From Manihot esculenta (Eukaryota > Streptophyta > Magnoliopsida > Malpighiales > Euphorbiaceae), in contig NC_035170.2 in assembly GCF_001659605.2 (NCBI RefSeq), positions 23,800,190 through 23,864,189 of the forward strand: DNA of 64,000 bases, in the 5' to 3' direction. A program made the position numbers and the translations under genes. This document shows positions 1 through 11,186 of this stretch, one piece after another (position 1 is the first letter of the stretch; each line of letters begins with the position of its first letter). The notes beneath the pieces are model-generated. The model was not told where the DNA came from, did no database searches, and worked only from the letters and a program-made list of their open reading frames with translations.

Positions 1-985
1 CATCCTCCAGTAAAACTCCAACATCTTCTCACTGTGACAGCAATGAAAATGACTGTTATAGGATATTACCAGCAAGACTGACAAAGTAAAAGAAAAAGGG
101 AAGAAAAAGAAAGAAAAGGTAAAGAAAAAAGGAAGAAAAGGTAAAGAAAAAAGGAAAAGGAAGGAAGAAACGGGACACCTCATCATCCTCATCATCTTCA
201 AAATCAGAGTAAAAAACAAATACGAAAAAATAATGGCAGACAGATCACTATTCACCTACAGTAAAAGCACTATTCATCTACAGTAAAAAGCAGTTGGCAG
301 ACATACTATTTATCTACAGTAAAAGCAGTTGGCAGACATCTACAACAGTAAAAGTTTGAAAATTTTCTATAAAAAGGGAGCCTCTCCCCTTGTGAAGGCA
401 CGCATATTTTTCCTCTCTCTATTTTCTCTATCTTTACTCTTCTCTGTAAAAATTCTATATCAGTTTTCAGAAACTTTATAAAACCTTCAAGTATAATAAA
501 ATCATAGTAAGTTTTCATAGTAAGTTTTATATTATTTACTTTCTGCATATTTTATATCTGCTACTTATATAAGCCCATGTTGACGGCACCTTTCTCTTCT
601 CCCTCCTCATTCAGACTTAATTCTGGGGATCCCAGATTAAGGTTACAGGAACCCAAACCTTAAGTTTAATTAAATTGTGTTGATTTGTTGCTTAAGTATG
701 CTCTGTGGATGCAGCTTAGTCTGATCTTCCACATTAGAAAAACTGCTTGCTGTGTTTATTTATAAATTTTATAACGGCTGATGACCTTGGGAGGCCAGAA
801 ATATTACTCTTAAAAGCCTATGAAATTTTTGAGGCTAGAGTTATATTTCCCATGTTAAATCTTACTTGTTAATTATACTTTCTTGGTTTATTTGATAAAT
901 TCTTGATATATACTCTGAATCTTTGTATGTTTCGATCAAGATTTTTGTTGGTATCTATATATATATATAAACTTTTATTAAATTA
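1..985. other. Left-edge non-coding DNA with purine tract and short repeats
   Basis: No gene is supported here. Positions 79-175 are an almost pure A/G tract (GGAAGAAAAGG-like). Positions 244-345 repeat the phrase CTACAGTAAAAGCA three to four times, alternating with AGTTGGCAGACAT. The stretch 360-560, with a pyrimidine-rich run and an AATAAAA near 497, resembles the transcribed part of an LTR, but I cannot find its ends. Small ORFs on both strands have no recognisable content. Confidence 0.4.
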
Positions 986-1173
986 GTAACGGATTTTGAA
1001 TCTGTTACGGAATCCGTTACAAAATTAGTAACAGATTGCTAATCGGTTACTATTGCATTAGCAACGAGGTTCATAGTAACGGATACAAATCTGTTACTAA
1101 ACAGGTTAGTAACAGATTTTTCATTGATTAGTAATGGAAAAATCCGTTACTAATCCGGAAAAATATTGTAGTG
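986..1173. mobile_element. Terminal part of a CACTA (En/Spm) DNA transposon
   Basis: The segment ends in TATTGTAGTG, the inverted form of the CACTACAATA terminus typical of CACTA elements. Inside it the subterminal motif GTAACRGATT occurs repeatedly in both orientations (986, 1001, 1011, 1026, 1078 and onward), as expected for transposase-binding subterminal repeats of this superfamily. A 3-bp duplication would be AAG after 1173, but the other end is not visible, so it lies outside the window or has been deleted. Confidence 0.6.
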
Positions 1174-1754
1174 AAGGGGTCTTTGTCATTATATAAGACG
1201 AGTTATCCTTGGAATGGATTTGACACCTCTACATTGAGATTTCATTAACACATCATTACAAGTGTTAATGGTGGAACCTCTGGAGATTTGATGGTTATTC
1301 CTCTAGATAAGTGGCTTTCTTCATACTAAGGACGTAGACGAATCCAAAAGTATGCTGACAATTTATTTCAAAATTTGATAAATTTTATAGTCACAACATG
1401 TAATCTAGTTAAAATTTTTTTTTATGAGATTTAATGATGAAAAGAGAGAATTTCTATTGCAGGGGCTTTTCTTTTCAATTTAGTGGTTATTGGAGCTTAG
1501 AAAGGAAGTGATAGTTGCTAGGGTTTTGGTAAAGAAACTAATTCTTAGATGCTTTGATCCGGTTGAACATATTGTAACAGTTGCTGGATTAATTATTAGT
1601 TTTGTTTATATAAATTTTGTAGTTATGGGCCCATCCCTTATAAATTGCTATAATGGGCATTCTAATACAATGAATGTGGTTAATATCATTTTAACAAAGT
1701 GTTTAATATTTTGAGATTACGTTTGTAATTTTTGAAAATAAATAATACAAAGAG
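1174..1754. other. No recognisable gene
   Basis: AT-rich DNA between the CACTA end and the LINE remnant. A 74-codon ORF at 1490-1714 has no recognisable motif and I do not call it a gene. The segment may contain further decayed 5' parts of the LINE that follows, but I could not recover a convincing reading frame. Confidence 0.4.
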
Positions 1755-2459
1755 TGAAATAGAATAAGTATGGGTTTTACTAGAAGTGGGTTACACTGAT
1801 TATGCAATGTGTTACTTCCATAAGCTTTTCTCTTGTGATCAATGGTTCACTATCTCAGCCTTTTTATCCTACAAGAGGTATTGTCTTTTTTCTTTGGGTC
1901 TTAGTAGGTTTTTTTATGATTGTATAGTTTTTTGGTATAAAGGCTTTGGGCCTTTTCTGCAATGAAACATATTTTTTGAGAAAAAAAAATCCTACAAGAG
2001 GTATTCGCCAATGACATCCACTATCTCCATATTTATTTCTATTTATTACTCAAGCTCTCTCTTGTCTTCTTGCTAAAGCCAAACAGGATGGGAATATTCA
2101 TGGTATCCAACTAAATAAGCATAATCTTGTGATCACCAATGCTTTATTTGCTGATGGTACATTGATTTTTGAGTTAGCATCTCAATCTGAAGCTTTAAGG
2201 ATTATGGATATCATAAAAACATATTCTGCAGCCAGAGGCCAATAAGTTAATTTCATAAAATCAAGTATCCTTTTTAGCAAAAAGACTCCTTTGCTTCTTA
2301 AGCATGATATTTTATCAATTCTTAACATGAGGGAGATGAAGGATGGGGATAAGTATTTGGATTTACCATCTTTGTAGGGTAGATCCAAGGTGAAAGCTTT
2401 GGAGTTCATTAAAGATAAGGTGTCCATGAAAACACAAGCTTGGAAGCAGAAGTTATTAT
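1755..2459 (+). pseudogene. LINE (L1-type) reverse transcriptase fragment, part 1
   Basis: One frame reads through typical plant L1 reverse-transcriptase motifs: WVTLIMQCVTSISFSLVING (from about 1789), then PFYPTRGI / RQ.HPLSPYLF, FADG (the catalytic FADD with its last D changed to G), KYLDLPSL.GRSKVKALEF and AWKQKLL. There are about four in-frame stops, so it is dead. The frame is interrupted exactly inside PTRGI-RQ by a 107-bp LINE tail (1883-1989). Removing that tail and one copy of its 16-bp repeat restores the motif. The fragment stops at 2459, where a copia element is inserted, and continues at 7203. Confidence 0.85.
1883..1989 (+). mobile_element. 5'-truncated LINE 3' end with A-tail, nested in LINE RT
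   Basis: A 107-bp insertion ends in nine or more A's and is flanked by a perfect 16-bp direct repeat, TCCTACAAGAGGTATT, at 1867-1882 and 1990-2005. Severe 5' truncation, an A-tail and a long variable-length target duplication are the marks of target-primed reverse transcription by a LINE. The body (GGCTTTGGGCCTTTTCTGC) looks like an L1 3' UTR in the same orientation as the host LINE. Confidence 0.85.
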
Positions 2460-2683
2460 TGTTAAAACTATGCCGTTTTACTATCTATTGTTATTGGTTT
2501 ATATTAGTATCTAAATTATGTAGTTTTACTTGTATGAGCTGTAACTCTCTAGTCACGTGTTGTGCATGTGTTTTTGTCTGGAATAAAAGGAAGCAAGATG
2601 CTTTCAGAACCAAGTGTAACGTCATTTTACGTTTGAAATAAAATCTCTCTGATTTTCTGTCCCTTTCTTGCCTTTTTTGCACA
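2460..2683 (+). repeat. 5' LTR of copia-1
   Basis: Begins TGTTAAAACT and ends TTTTTTGCACA. It matches the 3' LTR at 6975-7197 along its whole length with numerous substitutions, so the insertion is old. It contains AATAAAAGGAAG near 2582 and AATAAAATC near 2637 as possible poly(A) signals. Confidence 0.9.
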
Positions 2684-2695
2684 TGGTATCAGAGC
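2684..2695 (+). other. Primer binding site of copia-1
   Basis: TGGTATCAGAGC directly follows the 5' LTR. It is the usual copia primer site, complementary to the 3' end of initiator methionine tRNA. Confidence 0.85.
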
Positions 2696-2829
2696 TGGAA
2701 CCCTAGCTCACGGCAGCACGTCGCTAGTTGCATGTGAGAAATCCTTGGTGCTCTCGAAAGATCTGGTCATGGTGAAGCGAGGGAACAGTAGCAAGGAACA
2801 GAAGGCGATTGGAGCACCAAAAAAGTTAC

Positions 2830-4089
2830 AGATCGCAAATAGTAGAATGGGAGACCCCCCTGAGCCTTCAAGCATCTGACCATCCAGGTATGAGTTTAGT
2901 CTCCAGGTATGAGTTTAGTCTCAGCATATCTTATAGGACCTAATTTCAGATCTTAGAGTAAAGCTGTTAAGATAGCCCTAGGTGCCAAGATAAAATTGAG
3001 ATTTGTCGAAGGCACAACATTAGCTCCTAGCAAAGACACTGAGGGATATGAATAGTGGAAAAGATGTGACTTCATGGTCACATCTTGGATTCTCAACTCC
3101 ATCTCTAAGGAGTTGGTTGATGGCTTTATATATACTGCCTCTATAGAGATCTCTGGCAAGAGATCTATGAGAGATTCAGAGAGTGCAATGGACCTATGAT
3201 TTATAAGTTGCACGGGAAAATATCTCTTATCTCTCAAGAAAATCAGTCTGTGTCAGTCTACTTCACTAAGCTGAAGAGATTATGGGATGAGCTTGGGTCA
3301 GTAGAACCACTTCCAACATGTACTTGTGGAGCCTCTAGGGCCATAGCTAAAATAACCAACATGAATATGCTCATGCAATTCCTGATGGGTTTGAATGAGG
3401 CCTTCAGGTCTGTGAGAGACCAGATATTGGGGATGGACCCTTTACCAACAGTGAACAAGACTTACTCAATGGTTGTAAAATTTGAGTCTCAAAGGGAGAT
3501 TCTGGGGGTAATGAATGACAATTTAGGATCCCTTGCCCTATTGAATAAGACTCAAACTCATAATCTGTCCAGACCAAGAAGGTTTGAGGTTAAGAAGGGT
3601 CATTCCACTTTCTACAACATGGATGGCCACACTCGGGAAGGGTGTTTTAAGCTGATTGGCTATCCTGATTGGTTCAAGGCCAAGAACAAAGTTGGAATCC
3701 AATCTTTCAAGGGAAAAAAAAGCACCAAAATTATGGCTGTTATTGAAGGAAACAAATTAGAAGAGAATAATCCTCTGGAATATCTAGACACATCAAGTAG
3801 AATACATGAATTGACATCCATGTTGAGCTCTTTAAAACAAGAAGTCTCCGAACTTGTAAAAGGGAAAGGAACTCTTGCCCCAAGCACACCTCATGGATCT
3901 GAGACACATTTCATAGACTTTGTAGGTAAGCATACTCTCTATAACACTTGCCATACACAAATACAAACTAACTCTAATTGGATTCTAGACACTAGAGCCA
4001 CAAATCACATGTGTTCAAATAACACTCTCTTCACCACTTTGCATTCACTACACAAGCATTATCTGTGTGCTTTCCAGATGGGAAAATAA
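2830..4089 (+). pseudogene. copia-1 gag and start of protease, broken
   Basis: The gag frame is readable from the GPNFRS and SKAVKIALGAKIKLRF segment (near 2937) through WKRCDFMVTSWILNSISKEL, with stops, and is open from 3196. Later motifs are YFTKLKRLWDELGS, LMGLNEAFRSVRDQILGMDP and a CCHC-like knuckle NMDGHTREGCFKLIGYPDW near 3618. The first cysteine pair of the knuckle is lost (STFYN). A protease-like LDTRATNHM, where LDTGATNHM would be expected, lies near 3985. The product would package RNA into virus-like particles in an active element; here it is a relic. Confidence 0.8.
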
Positions 4090-4256
4090 CTCAGGTTACT
4101 CAATCTAGAAAGCTAAATCTCTTTAGCAAATTAATTCTAGATGATGTTCTTTATGTTCCTCACTTTCAATACAATTTGATCTCTGTTAGTCAATTAATGA
4201 GTAGCTATGGCTACTATATAGTGATGTGAAATGATTATTGCCTTATATAGGACTCA

Positions 4257-6966
4257 TTGAATAAGAAATTGGTGGCCATAAGCAAGAAACAAAGAGGCCT
4301 ATTCAGGCTAAACCATATGAGTTTTTCTCATTCTGATGTAAGAAACTGTTTGCTTGAGATCGTGAACTTTAATGTTGATCTTCACAGCTTTGTAAATAGC
4401 ACTCTTTCCCAAATGGATTTGAATAAAGAATATTCCATGCAACTTGAACATACACATAACTCTGTAGTGACCATGAATGACATGCATGATAGACTACGGC
4501 ATGCATCAGTAGGTAAACTCAAACATATTAAAGGCATGGATATTGGTAATGAACCTATGAGGTGCTGTCCTGTATGTCCTCTAGCAAAATAGGCCAATTA
4601 CCCTTTCCCAGAAGCCACACCTTAGCTTCAAAACCTTTTGAATTAATTCACATTGACATATGGAGGCCATATAAGACCAGCTCTATTACTAGAGCTAAGT
4701 TTTTTCTCACCATTGTTGATGACTATAGTAGGGCTATGTGGACTTTTATGATGCACTTAAAAAGTCAGACCTTCAATTTGACTAAACACTTCATATACAT
4801 GGTAGAAAATCAATTTAACACTACCATTAAAGTTATTAGAACTGACAATGGAAAAGAGTTTCTAAGCCATAATTATAGTTCTCTGCTTATAAGTAAGGGA
4901 ATCATGCACCAAAAATCCTATCCATACACTCCACAACAGAATGGAGTTGTGAAAAGAAAACACAGACACATACTTGACACTGCTAGAGCCTTAAAAATGC
5001 AATCATAAGTGCATATTCAATTCTGGTCAGAGTGTATCCTAATTGCTACTTACTTAATAAATAGAATGTCTATGGAACACTTTGATTGGTACACACCTTA
5101 TGAAAGGCTCTATGGGACCTCACCTAACTATTCATACTTAAGAAAGTTTGGTTGCTTGTGTTTTGCTACTTCTGTGGGAACACATAAGGACAAGTTTCAT
5201 GATAGAGCCATTAAAGCTATGATGATAGGTTATGCCAGAACACACAAATCTTATAAGTGGTATAACATCAATGATAAAACCTTTTTTATGAGTAGGAATG
5301 TTATCCTCTATGAAAACATCTTTCCCTTCCAAGGGACTAATCTAATTGAGAACTCTGTAGTTCCCATTCCTGTGGTTGAGAGTGATTGTCCAGATCTTGA
5401 ACACTGTCCATTTGGTCATACTAGTGATGACTTACAGAAATGTCCTTCAATTAGAAGGACTCAAAGGCAAAGACAAGCCCCTGTTTGGATTCAAGACTAT
5501 GTAAATTCTTTGCAAATATCCTTTATGTCCTTCCATCCCTTACATTAGTCCTACATCTACAATATTAACAAGGTCACTAAACCTTGTACCTATTCTCAAG
5601 CATTTAAGGATGCACATTGGGTTGAGGCCATGAAGCAAGAGCTTCAGGCCTTGGAAAACAACAATACCTGGGTGCTTACTAATTTACCTAAGGGTAAGAA
5701 AGCAATAGGCTGTAAATGCGTCTACAAAGTGAAATTTAAACCAAATAGAGATGTGGAAAGATATAAGGCCTGGTTGGTGGCCAAAGGCTACAACCAAATT
5801 GAGGACTTAGACTACAAAGACAGGTTTTCACTTGTGGCAAAACTTACAACTGTAAGAATTTTTATTGCCCTTGCTACTTCTAAACAATGATCAATTTTTC
5901 AATTGGATATCAATAATGCCTTTTTACATGGTCATCTAGATGAAGAGGTGTACATGACATCTCCCTAAGGTTATTACAAAGCCTAGCCAAGGGATGTTTG
6001 CTTGCTTAAAAGGTCCCTATATGCGCTTAAACAAGCCTCCAGATAGTGGAACATTGAGTTCACCAATTTTCTCAGGGGTTTAGGCTTTGTGCAATCCCCT
6101 CATGACCATTGTCTCTTTACACAGAACATAGGTACCATGTTTTTTATACTTGCTTGTGCATGTTGATGATGTTATTTTGACCGAAAACTCCATTGATACC
6201 ATTACTGAATGCAAGCTTGCTTTACATTCAAAGTTTACTATCAAAGATTTAGGACCTATGAAATATTTTTTGGGCCTAGATGTTGCTAGATCCTCTCAAG
6301 CAACCTTCCTTAGTCAAACTAAATACATTTCAGATGTATTGAAAGATGCAAGCATGTTTCATTGTAAACTTGCCTCTTGTCCTTTAACTCAAGGCTTGCA
6401 TTTATCTCCTGACTCAAGGGAGCTCTTTGATAAACTTGATTTATATAGAAGACTTTTAGGAGACAATGCAAGGTCCCAAGTATATACAATATCCAGAGAG
6501 TGAATTTCTAGAATAGGTACAAGTTGTCCAATCAGAGTCACAATAGGCATTCAGAGACAGGTCATTACTTATAGGGAAATAAAGTCTCTAATATAATGAG
6601 CCTTTAAGATAGCGAAGCACATGTAAAGCAGCCTCCCAATGGGGCTTTCAGGGCATGCTCATAAAATGACTCAAGTGTTGTACAACATAGCATATCCAAT
6701 TGCACATCCAATTGCTCATCCCACTGCACTGTGACAGTAAAGCAGTCATGCACATTGCTGCCAATCCGGTCTTCCATGAGAGCATGAAGCACATCGAGAT
6801 AGACTGCCACCTAGTCCGAGATAAACTTCAATGGGAATTCATTTTGCCTGACCATCTCCCTACTAAAGAACAACTGGTTGACATATTCACCAAGGCCTTA
6901 CCAATCTATCGCCATGGCAGCCTCACCCGCAAGTTGAATCTTTTGTCTTTATCAGCTTCAACTTGA
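4257..6966 (+). pseudogene. copia-1 pol remnant (integrase, RT, RNase H)
   Basis: Broken into at least six frames. GAG-pre-integrase: HDRLRHASVGKLKHI (about 4486). Integrase: IVDDYSRAMW, RTDNGKEF and YTPQQNGVVKRKHRHIL (4700-4990). The second D and downstream positions remain, but the usual AERKN is VKRKH. RT: YKVKFKPNRDVERYKAWLVAKGYNQ (5722-5800), QLDINNAFLHGHLDEEVYM (about 5901) and the catalytic HVDDVILT (about 6154). RNase [15 protein letters not shown] and [13 protein letters not shown] (6720-6830), ending [10 protein letters not shown]. The segment between YRRLLG (about 6445) and the RNase H is missing. Confidence 0.85.
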
Positions 6967-6974
6967 GGAGCGGG

Positions 6975-7197
6975 TATAAAAACTACGTCGTTTTACTATC
7001 TACAATTATTAGTTTATATTAGTATCTAAACTATGTCTCTTACTTGTATGAGTTGTAACTCTATAATAGCGTGTTGTACATGTGTTCTTGTCTGGAATAA
7101 AAGGAAGTAAGATGCTTCCAAAACCAAGTGTAACGTCATTTTATGTTTGAAATAAAATCTCTTTGGTTTTATCTCTCTTTCTTGCCTTTTTTGCACA
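6975..7197 (+). repeat. 3' LTR of copia-1
   Basis: Starts TATAAAAACT after a purine stretch GAGGAGCGGG. The terminal TG has mutated to TA. It ends TTTTTTGCACA, immediately before the second ATTAT target duplication. Confidence 0.9.
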
Positions 7198-7202
7198 ATT
7201 AT

Positions 7203-7430
7203 CACAAGATGTTTATTTTCCAAGTATAGATCTTTGGCAAGCTTCTCATTCTAGAAAGTCAAGATCCTAGGTGTGGCAAAGCTTGTTAGCAGGATGAAAT
7301 GTGATCAAAGAAGGATTCAGGCATAATATAGGAGATAGCATGGATACTCTTCTTGTGTTTGATTCGTAGATTCCTACTATCCAAAATTTCAAAGTTCCAA
7401 GACTTTGTCTGTGTGCGGAATTGCTTTGAG
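7203..7430 (+). pseudogene. LINE pseudogene, part 2 (region after RT)
   Basis: Continues the frame of the 1755-2459 fragment after the copia insertion: SQDVYFPSIDLWQAS, VWQSLLAG.NVIKEGFRHNIGDSMDT and IPTIQNFKVPR. It matches the post-RT (zf-RVT side) part of plant L1 proteins (YFP...A...SW.WRSLL.GR..I..G...GDG...). Roughly a hundred codons usually present between AWKQKLL and this part are missing, and the junction is in frame. Confidence 0.75.
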
Positions 7431-8480
7431 GCTCCGTTTGGGTTGCTACCTTGTCATGGTTTAGGCATATGGCTACTGGCCTTTTTTTTTTTTTTTAATC
7501 AAATATATGAATCCATTAATATAAAAAGGCCCACCAACTACATGAAGATCCATAGAAGAAACACTAAAGTACAAGAAACTAACATAACAAAGCAAAGGGA
7601 AGCCTATTCTCATACTCTAGAACCAGCCCTAATAAAAGCAGAAAGGCCTAAGAAAATATATAATGGAAACCAAAACTAAGAATTCTATAACTTGATGTTG
7701 AGAACTTAACCTCGACAAGATTCCATAATAAAAAGGAAGCAGCGCTGTCTAATTTTTGAAATTCTGGCCATTCGGTGACAAATTAATGGTTCCAATAATC
7801 TCACTGGCAGAACTAACTTACGCATTCTCTTTGAAACTCAAAGAAACCACCAAAACAATAAGAGACAACTGAAAGCCTCAAGAAGAAAAGGAAGCCCACA
7901 TGGCTAAGAAACCATAGAGACAACCAAATCGAGACTTTGATGGAAAGAGGTTGTAGTAAGAAACAAGGATCGCCCTCTAGATCTAGGCAGCCTTCATACC
8001 TAGGGTCAAGGGAGCCTTCAACCCCTTTAAAAGAGCCATTGAAAGGTCGATGAGGATTTAACATGACCTCTTGCACCATCCAAAGGCAAATCTATAAGCC
8101 ACCGCGTCACCCCTTCACTGGATGCCACCATATCACCATAGTTGAAGACTTCCAGTCACCTACAAACATATAAAATACATATAATGTTCATAAAATACAA
8201 CATATAAAGAAAAAAAAAAGGCAGTTCAATAAAGACCCCTCGCCGATAACCCCATTGTCGAAAAGAAGCCTACAAAACTTATGTATATCCCGTCCAACTA
8301 TAGGAAGATGAAATCCACAGCTAAACAAAAGGAGGCCCCACTGCCCAGAGAGGCAGAAGAAAGACTTCCAAAAAAATAGAGAATGCCGGCGATACTCGAA
8401 CGAAGGAGACTTCCTCCCAACGAAGAAGAAATACTCTCTCTATAAAGAGACCAAAGCACAACTTGAGGCTATTGGCCTAT
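7412..8480 (-). repeat. Unit-1 copy of the A-tailed LINE-like repeat ('repeat a')
   Basis: Found four times in the window, always ahead of the CNL promoter. Read on the minus strand it ends in a long A run (complement of T at 7482-7496) preceded by GGGCCTTTTTATATTAATGG, which looks like a LINE 3' terminus. Further up it has transcript-like sequence with no intact gene; a minus-strand ORF at 7813-8079 is not conserved in the other copies. On the plus-strand left of the T run, GCTTTGAGGCTCCGTTTGGG is shared with units 2 and 3, so the repeat was already part of the duplicated unit. Confidence 0.5.
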
Positions 8481-9224
8481 TAAGTCTATATATAACTTAA
8501 TTTTAATGAAAAAGAAAACTTATTTTTATCCTTTACTCTGATGCTCAAATAAACTCAAATTTAAGTTTTTGTCCAAATTAAACAGAAGCTTTTCATTTAT
8601 GAGAATACTAGCCCATTCTCTAATAGGAAATGGGTGAGTGAATGTAGTTCAGTGTTAAAATCTCAAAACTGAATTTAAAATTTCTCAAAATCAACTGAAA
8701 TTTCTATTGGATCCAGATTAGGTAATCTCATCCTGTCGTTCCATTAACTCTCCATTTCCCAAACTCCATCAGTTTATCGAGGGATTCGCTTGCATACATG
8801 CTAACAATCCCAAATTCACCTTCATCAGCATCACCCCCAAATTCGAAAATTAGTGTGTAACGAAAATAAAGTTACAGTTATTTGTCATAATAATAAAACC
8901 CCCAACATACGTGGAAAAAATATTCTCAAGATGAAAACCACCAAAATTGCCACTGCGATTGTAGTTCTCATAGGGACTGCTACTCCCTTTGGTTTGCACA
9001 CTCTTGTTTGCGTATTTATACATATAATATTATATAGTTAGCAAATAGCAATTTCTTATAATATATTAGTGTGATAATTAAAATATAATTATCAATTAAA
9101 AATTAAAAATACATTATAATTTTATTCAATTTTATTAGAATGTATGATTTAATTTATATTAAATTAATATCTTATAATATAATTTTTATATTAAAATTTC
9201 TGATAGCCTCTAAAAATTATTGGC
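8481..9224. other. Duplicated flank shared with units 3 and 4
   Basis: The segment from about 8490 to 8960 recurs near 38385-38790 and 61425-61835. A short frame KIATAIVVL (about 8940) is shared by all three copies but has no start, domain or length to support a gene. 9040-9190 is AT-rich. Unit 2 lacks this stretch. Confidence 0.45.
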
Positions 9225-9318
9225 GTGAAATTCCAAAGCTTCGGATCATTGTCGACCTGCTTGCTTCAAAAGTCCTGGAGCTTCGGTTTTGGTAGTTCAA
9301 CACAAAGGTAAATGAAAA
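9225..9318 (-). repeat. Inverted copy of the CNL 3' flank
   Basis: Read on the minus strand this matches the 3' flanks of NLR2 (about 27270-27345) and NLR3 (about 43836-43930), including GAAGCTCCAGGACTTTTGAA, GCAAGCAGGTC and TGGAATTTCA. It lies upstream of NLR1 in the opposite orientation. With the inverted promoter at 15501-15924, it brackets NLR1. Confidence 0.75.
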
Positions 9319-9719
9319 TTCTAATTATTGACGTTCTGTAGCAGGCCTTGGTTTGAAGCTCTAGAGTCCAGACCATCCAGGCCATGGCTCTTTCTCTTCA
9401 TGAACCAGAAATTCTCTTTTAACTTCTCAAGCTACGGCTAAGTCCTTCATGTTATCCGCCACAACCAAGTTGCTGTTTCAGGCACCGCAGTCATGGTCAT
9501 GGCTTTTTTGTTTCTATACAAACTAGGAAAAGGCTAGACAAATAATGATTAATATAAAACATTTTCTTTATTAAATAAAAAATTAAATTATTTTAAAAAA
9601 TAATTTTATTTTTTTTAAGAAGCAAGTCATTTTTTTGGAGTTTAGCATTTATATATATATAATTAAAAAATAAAAAAATAAATTATTTTTCTTAATTATA
9701 TGAATTTTTAATTTTGCTA
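9319..9719. other. No recognisable gene
   Basis: Mixed-composition DNA to 9535, then very AT-rich. No open frame or family motif recognised. Not seen elsewhere in the window. Confidence 0.35.
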
Positions 9720-10250
9720 TTCATAACTTTTCATTGCCATTATTAATAAATATATCATAGTCACGAGATACAAAATTTGTATATGTTACATATAATTTAT
9801 ACCTAAATATTCAATTTCACCCCTATATTTATTGGATATTAAATTTAGTCAATTTTATTTTATTTTTTTATACAAATTAGCACAAACTTAATGGAGATGG
9901 ATTAGAATAATGCATGCTTCTGATTGTTTGGAATAAAAGCTTCTTGTTCTCCACTTCATCCAATTAAGTACCTAACCCCACCTAAAAGGAAAAATAGAAA
10001 CAAAAGAAAAGGAAATATGCATTGCTTTTAAATATGGTCATGTGGAATAGTTTCTCTATTTTGGAATAAAAAATTTTGTAAAACTTTAATTTTTTTTATT
10101 ATTTCCCTTATATTGAATAAGAAAATTTAATTTTTTTGTTTAAAAAAAATTAATTTAAAAAAAATTGATTTTTCTGTAAAATTATAAGAATTCGGTCTAA
10201 TTTTTTTTTACGAAATTAATCCTTTATTTAGAGAGAATATATGACTGAGT

Positions 10251-10641
10251 GGGGTTAGCACTTAATCGGTTCGGTTCAAAATTGAATTGAACTGATAAAT
10301 TAAAAATTAAAATTTTAATATTTATAAAAATCAAATCGAAGTGATTTTGATCAGAAATTAAATTGAATTGAACCGGTCTAATTCGGTTCGATTCAGTTCG
10401 ATTTAATCAGTTTTAATTTTTAATAAATTTTTTATTTTTTCACTTTATTTTTAGTATTTTAGAATTTAATTAAAATATTTTAATTTAATATGATATAATT
10501 TCTCTATATTGTTAAAAATAACATATTATTATCACTAATTGGTTCGATTTAATTTTTTATTTTTTTTTATTAAAATCGAACCGAACTGAATCAAAATGAA
10601 TAAAAAACCGAACCGAATTTTCAAATTAATTCAGTTCGGTC
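10251..10641. mobile_element. Distal hAT-like MITE copy (right end lost), NLR1 promoter
   Basis: Starts GGGGTTAGCACTTAATCGG right after GACTGAGT, and carries palindromic TCGGTTCGG / CCGAACCGAA stems. It resembles the proximal MITE at 10857-11186, but its right terminus CTCACCCC is missing, so it is truncated at about 10641. Confidence 0.55.
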
Positions 10642-10856
10642 GATTTATTTTTAGTATTTTTTCACTTTTAGTATTTTAGAATAAAAAATTTTGTAAAACT
10701 TTAATTTTTTTATTATTTCTCTTATTTTGAATAAAAAATTTAATTTTTTATTTAAAATAAATTGAAATTGTCTATAAAATTATAAGAAGTCGGTCTAATT
10801 TTTTTTTCTTTTATGAAATTAATCCTTGCAAACGAAAAGAGAATCTATGTCTGAGT

Positions 10857-11186
10857 CAGGGGTGATCATTCAGATCGGTTCGGTTTCGATTTTTAATAAA
10901 TTTTTTATATTTTCACTTTATTTTTAATATTTTAAAATTTAATTAAAATATTTTAATTTTAAAATGATCTAATTTTTCTATATTATTGAAAATAATATAT
11001 TATTATAACTAATCGGTTCCATTTAGTTTTTTCGATTTTTTTCTAATCAAAATCAAACCGAATCAAAATAACTGAAATTTTTAAAATTAAAAACAGAATT
11101 GAAATGAATAAAAAACTGAATAAAATTTTTAAATTAATTCGGTTTGGTTGATTTTTTCGGTTTGAACCGAATACTGCTCACCCCAA
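10857..11186. mobile_element. Proximal hAT-like MITE in NLR1 promoter
   Basis: Terminal inverted repeats CAGGGGTGATCA at the left and TGCTCACCCC at the right, with internal palindromic GGTTCGGTT/AACCGAA arms. It is flanked by GTCTGAGT (10849-10856) and GTACGAGT (11187-11194), an 8-bp target duplication with two differences. An empty version of the site (GTCTGAGTTATAC) survives in the inverted promoter copy near 15600. CAGGGG ends and 8-bp duplication suit a hAT-type MITE. Confidence 0.7.

Larger units (their letters stand above)
2460..7197 (+). mobile_element. Degenerate full-length Ty1/copia retrotransposon (copia-1)
   Basis: A 4.7-kb element bounded by about 224-bp LTRs, with a 5-bp target duplication ATTAT at 2455-2459 and 7198-7202. 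It carries a methionine-tRNA-type primer site just after the 5' LTR. The domain order is gag, protease region, integrase, RT, RNase H, which is the Ty1/copia order. The coding region is split by many stops and frameshifts and lacks part of the RT-RNase H region, so it cannot move by itself. It sits in the LINE pseudogene. Joining the two flanks with one ATTAT gives an open LINE frame (KQKLLSQDVYFPS). Confidence 0.9.

Noticed and set aside
8853..9041. Small secreted or membrane peptide gene (KIATAIVVLIG...)
   Set aside because: Only the short piece KIATAIVVL is shared by the three copies; ends and frames differ, and there is no credible start context.
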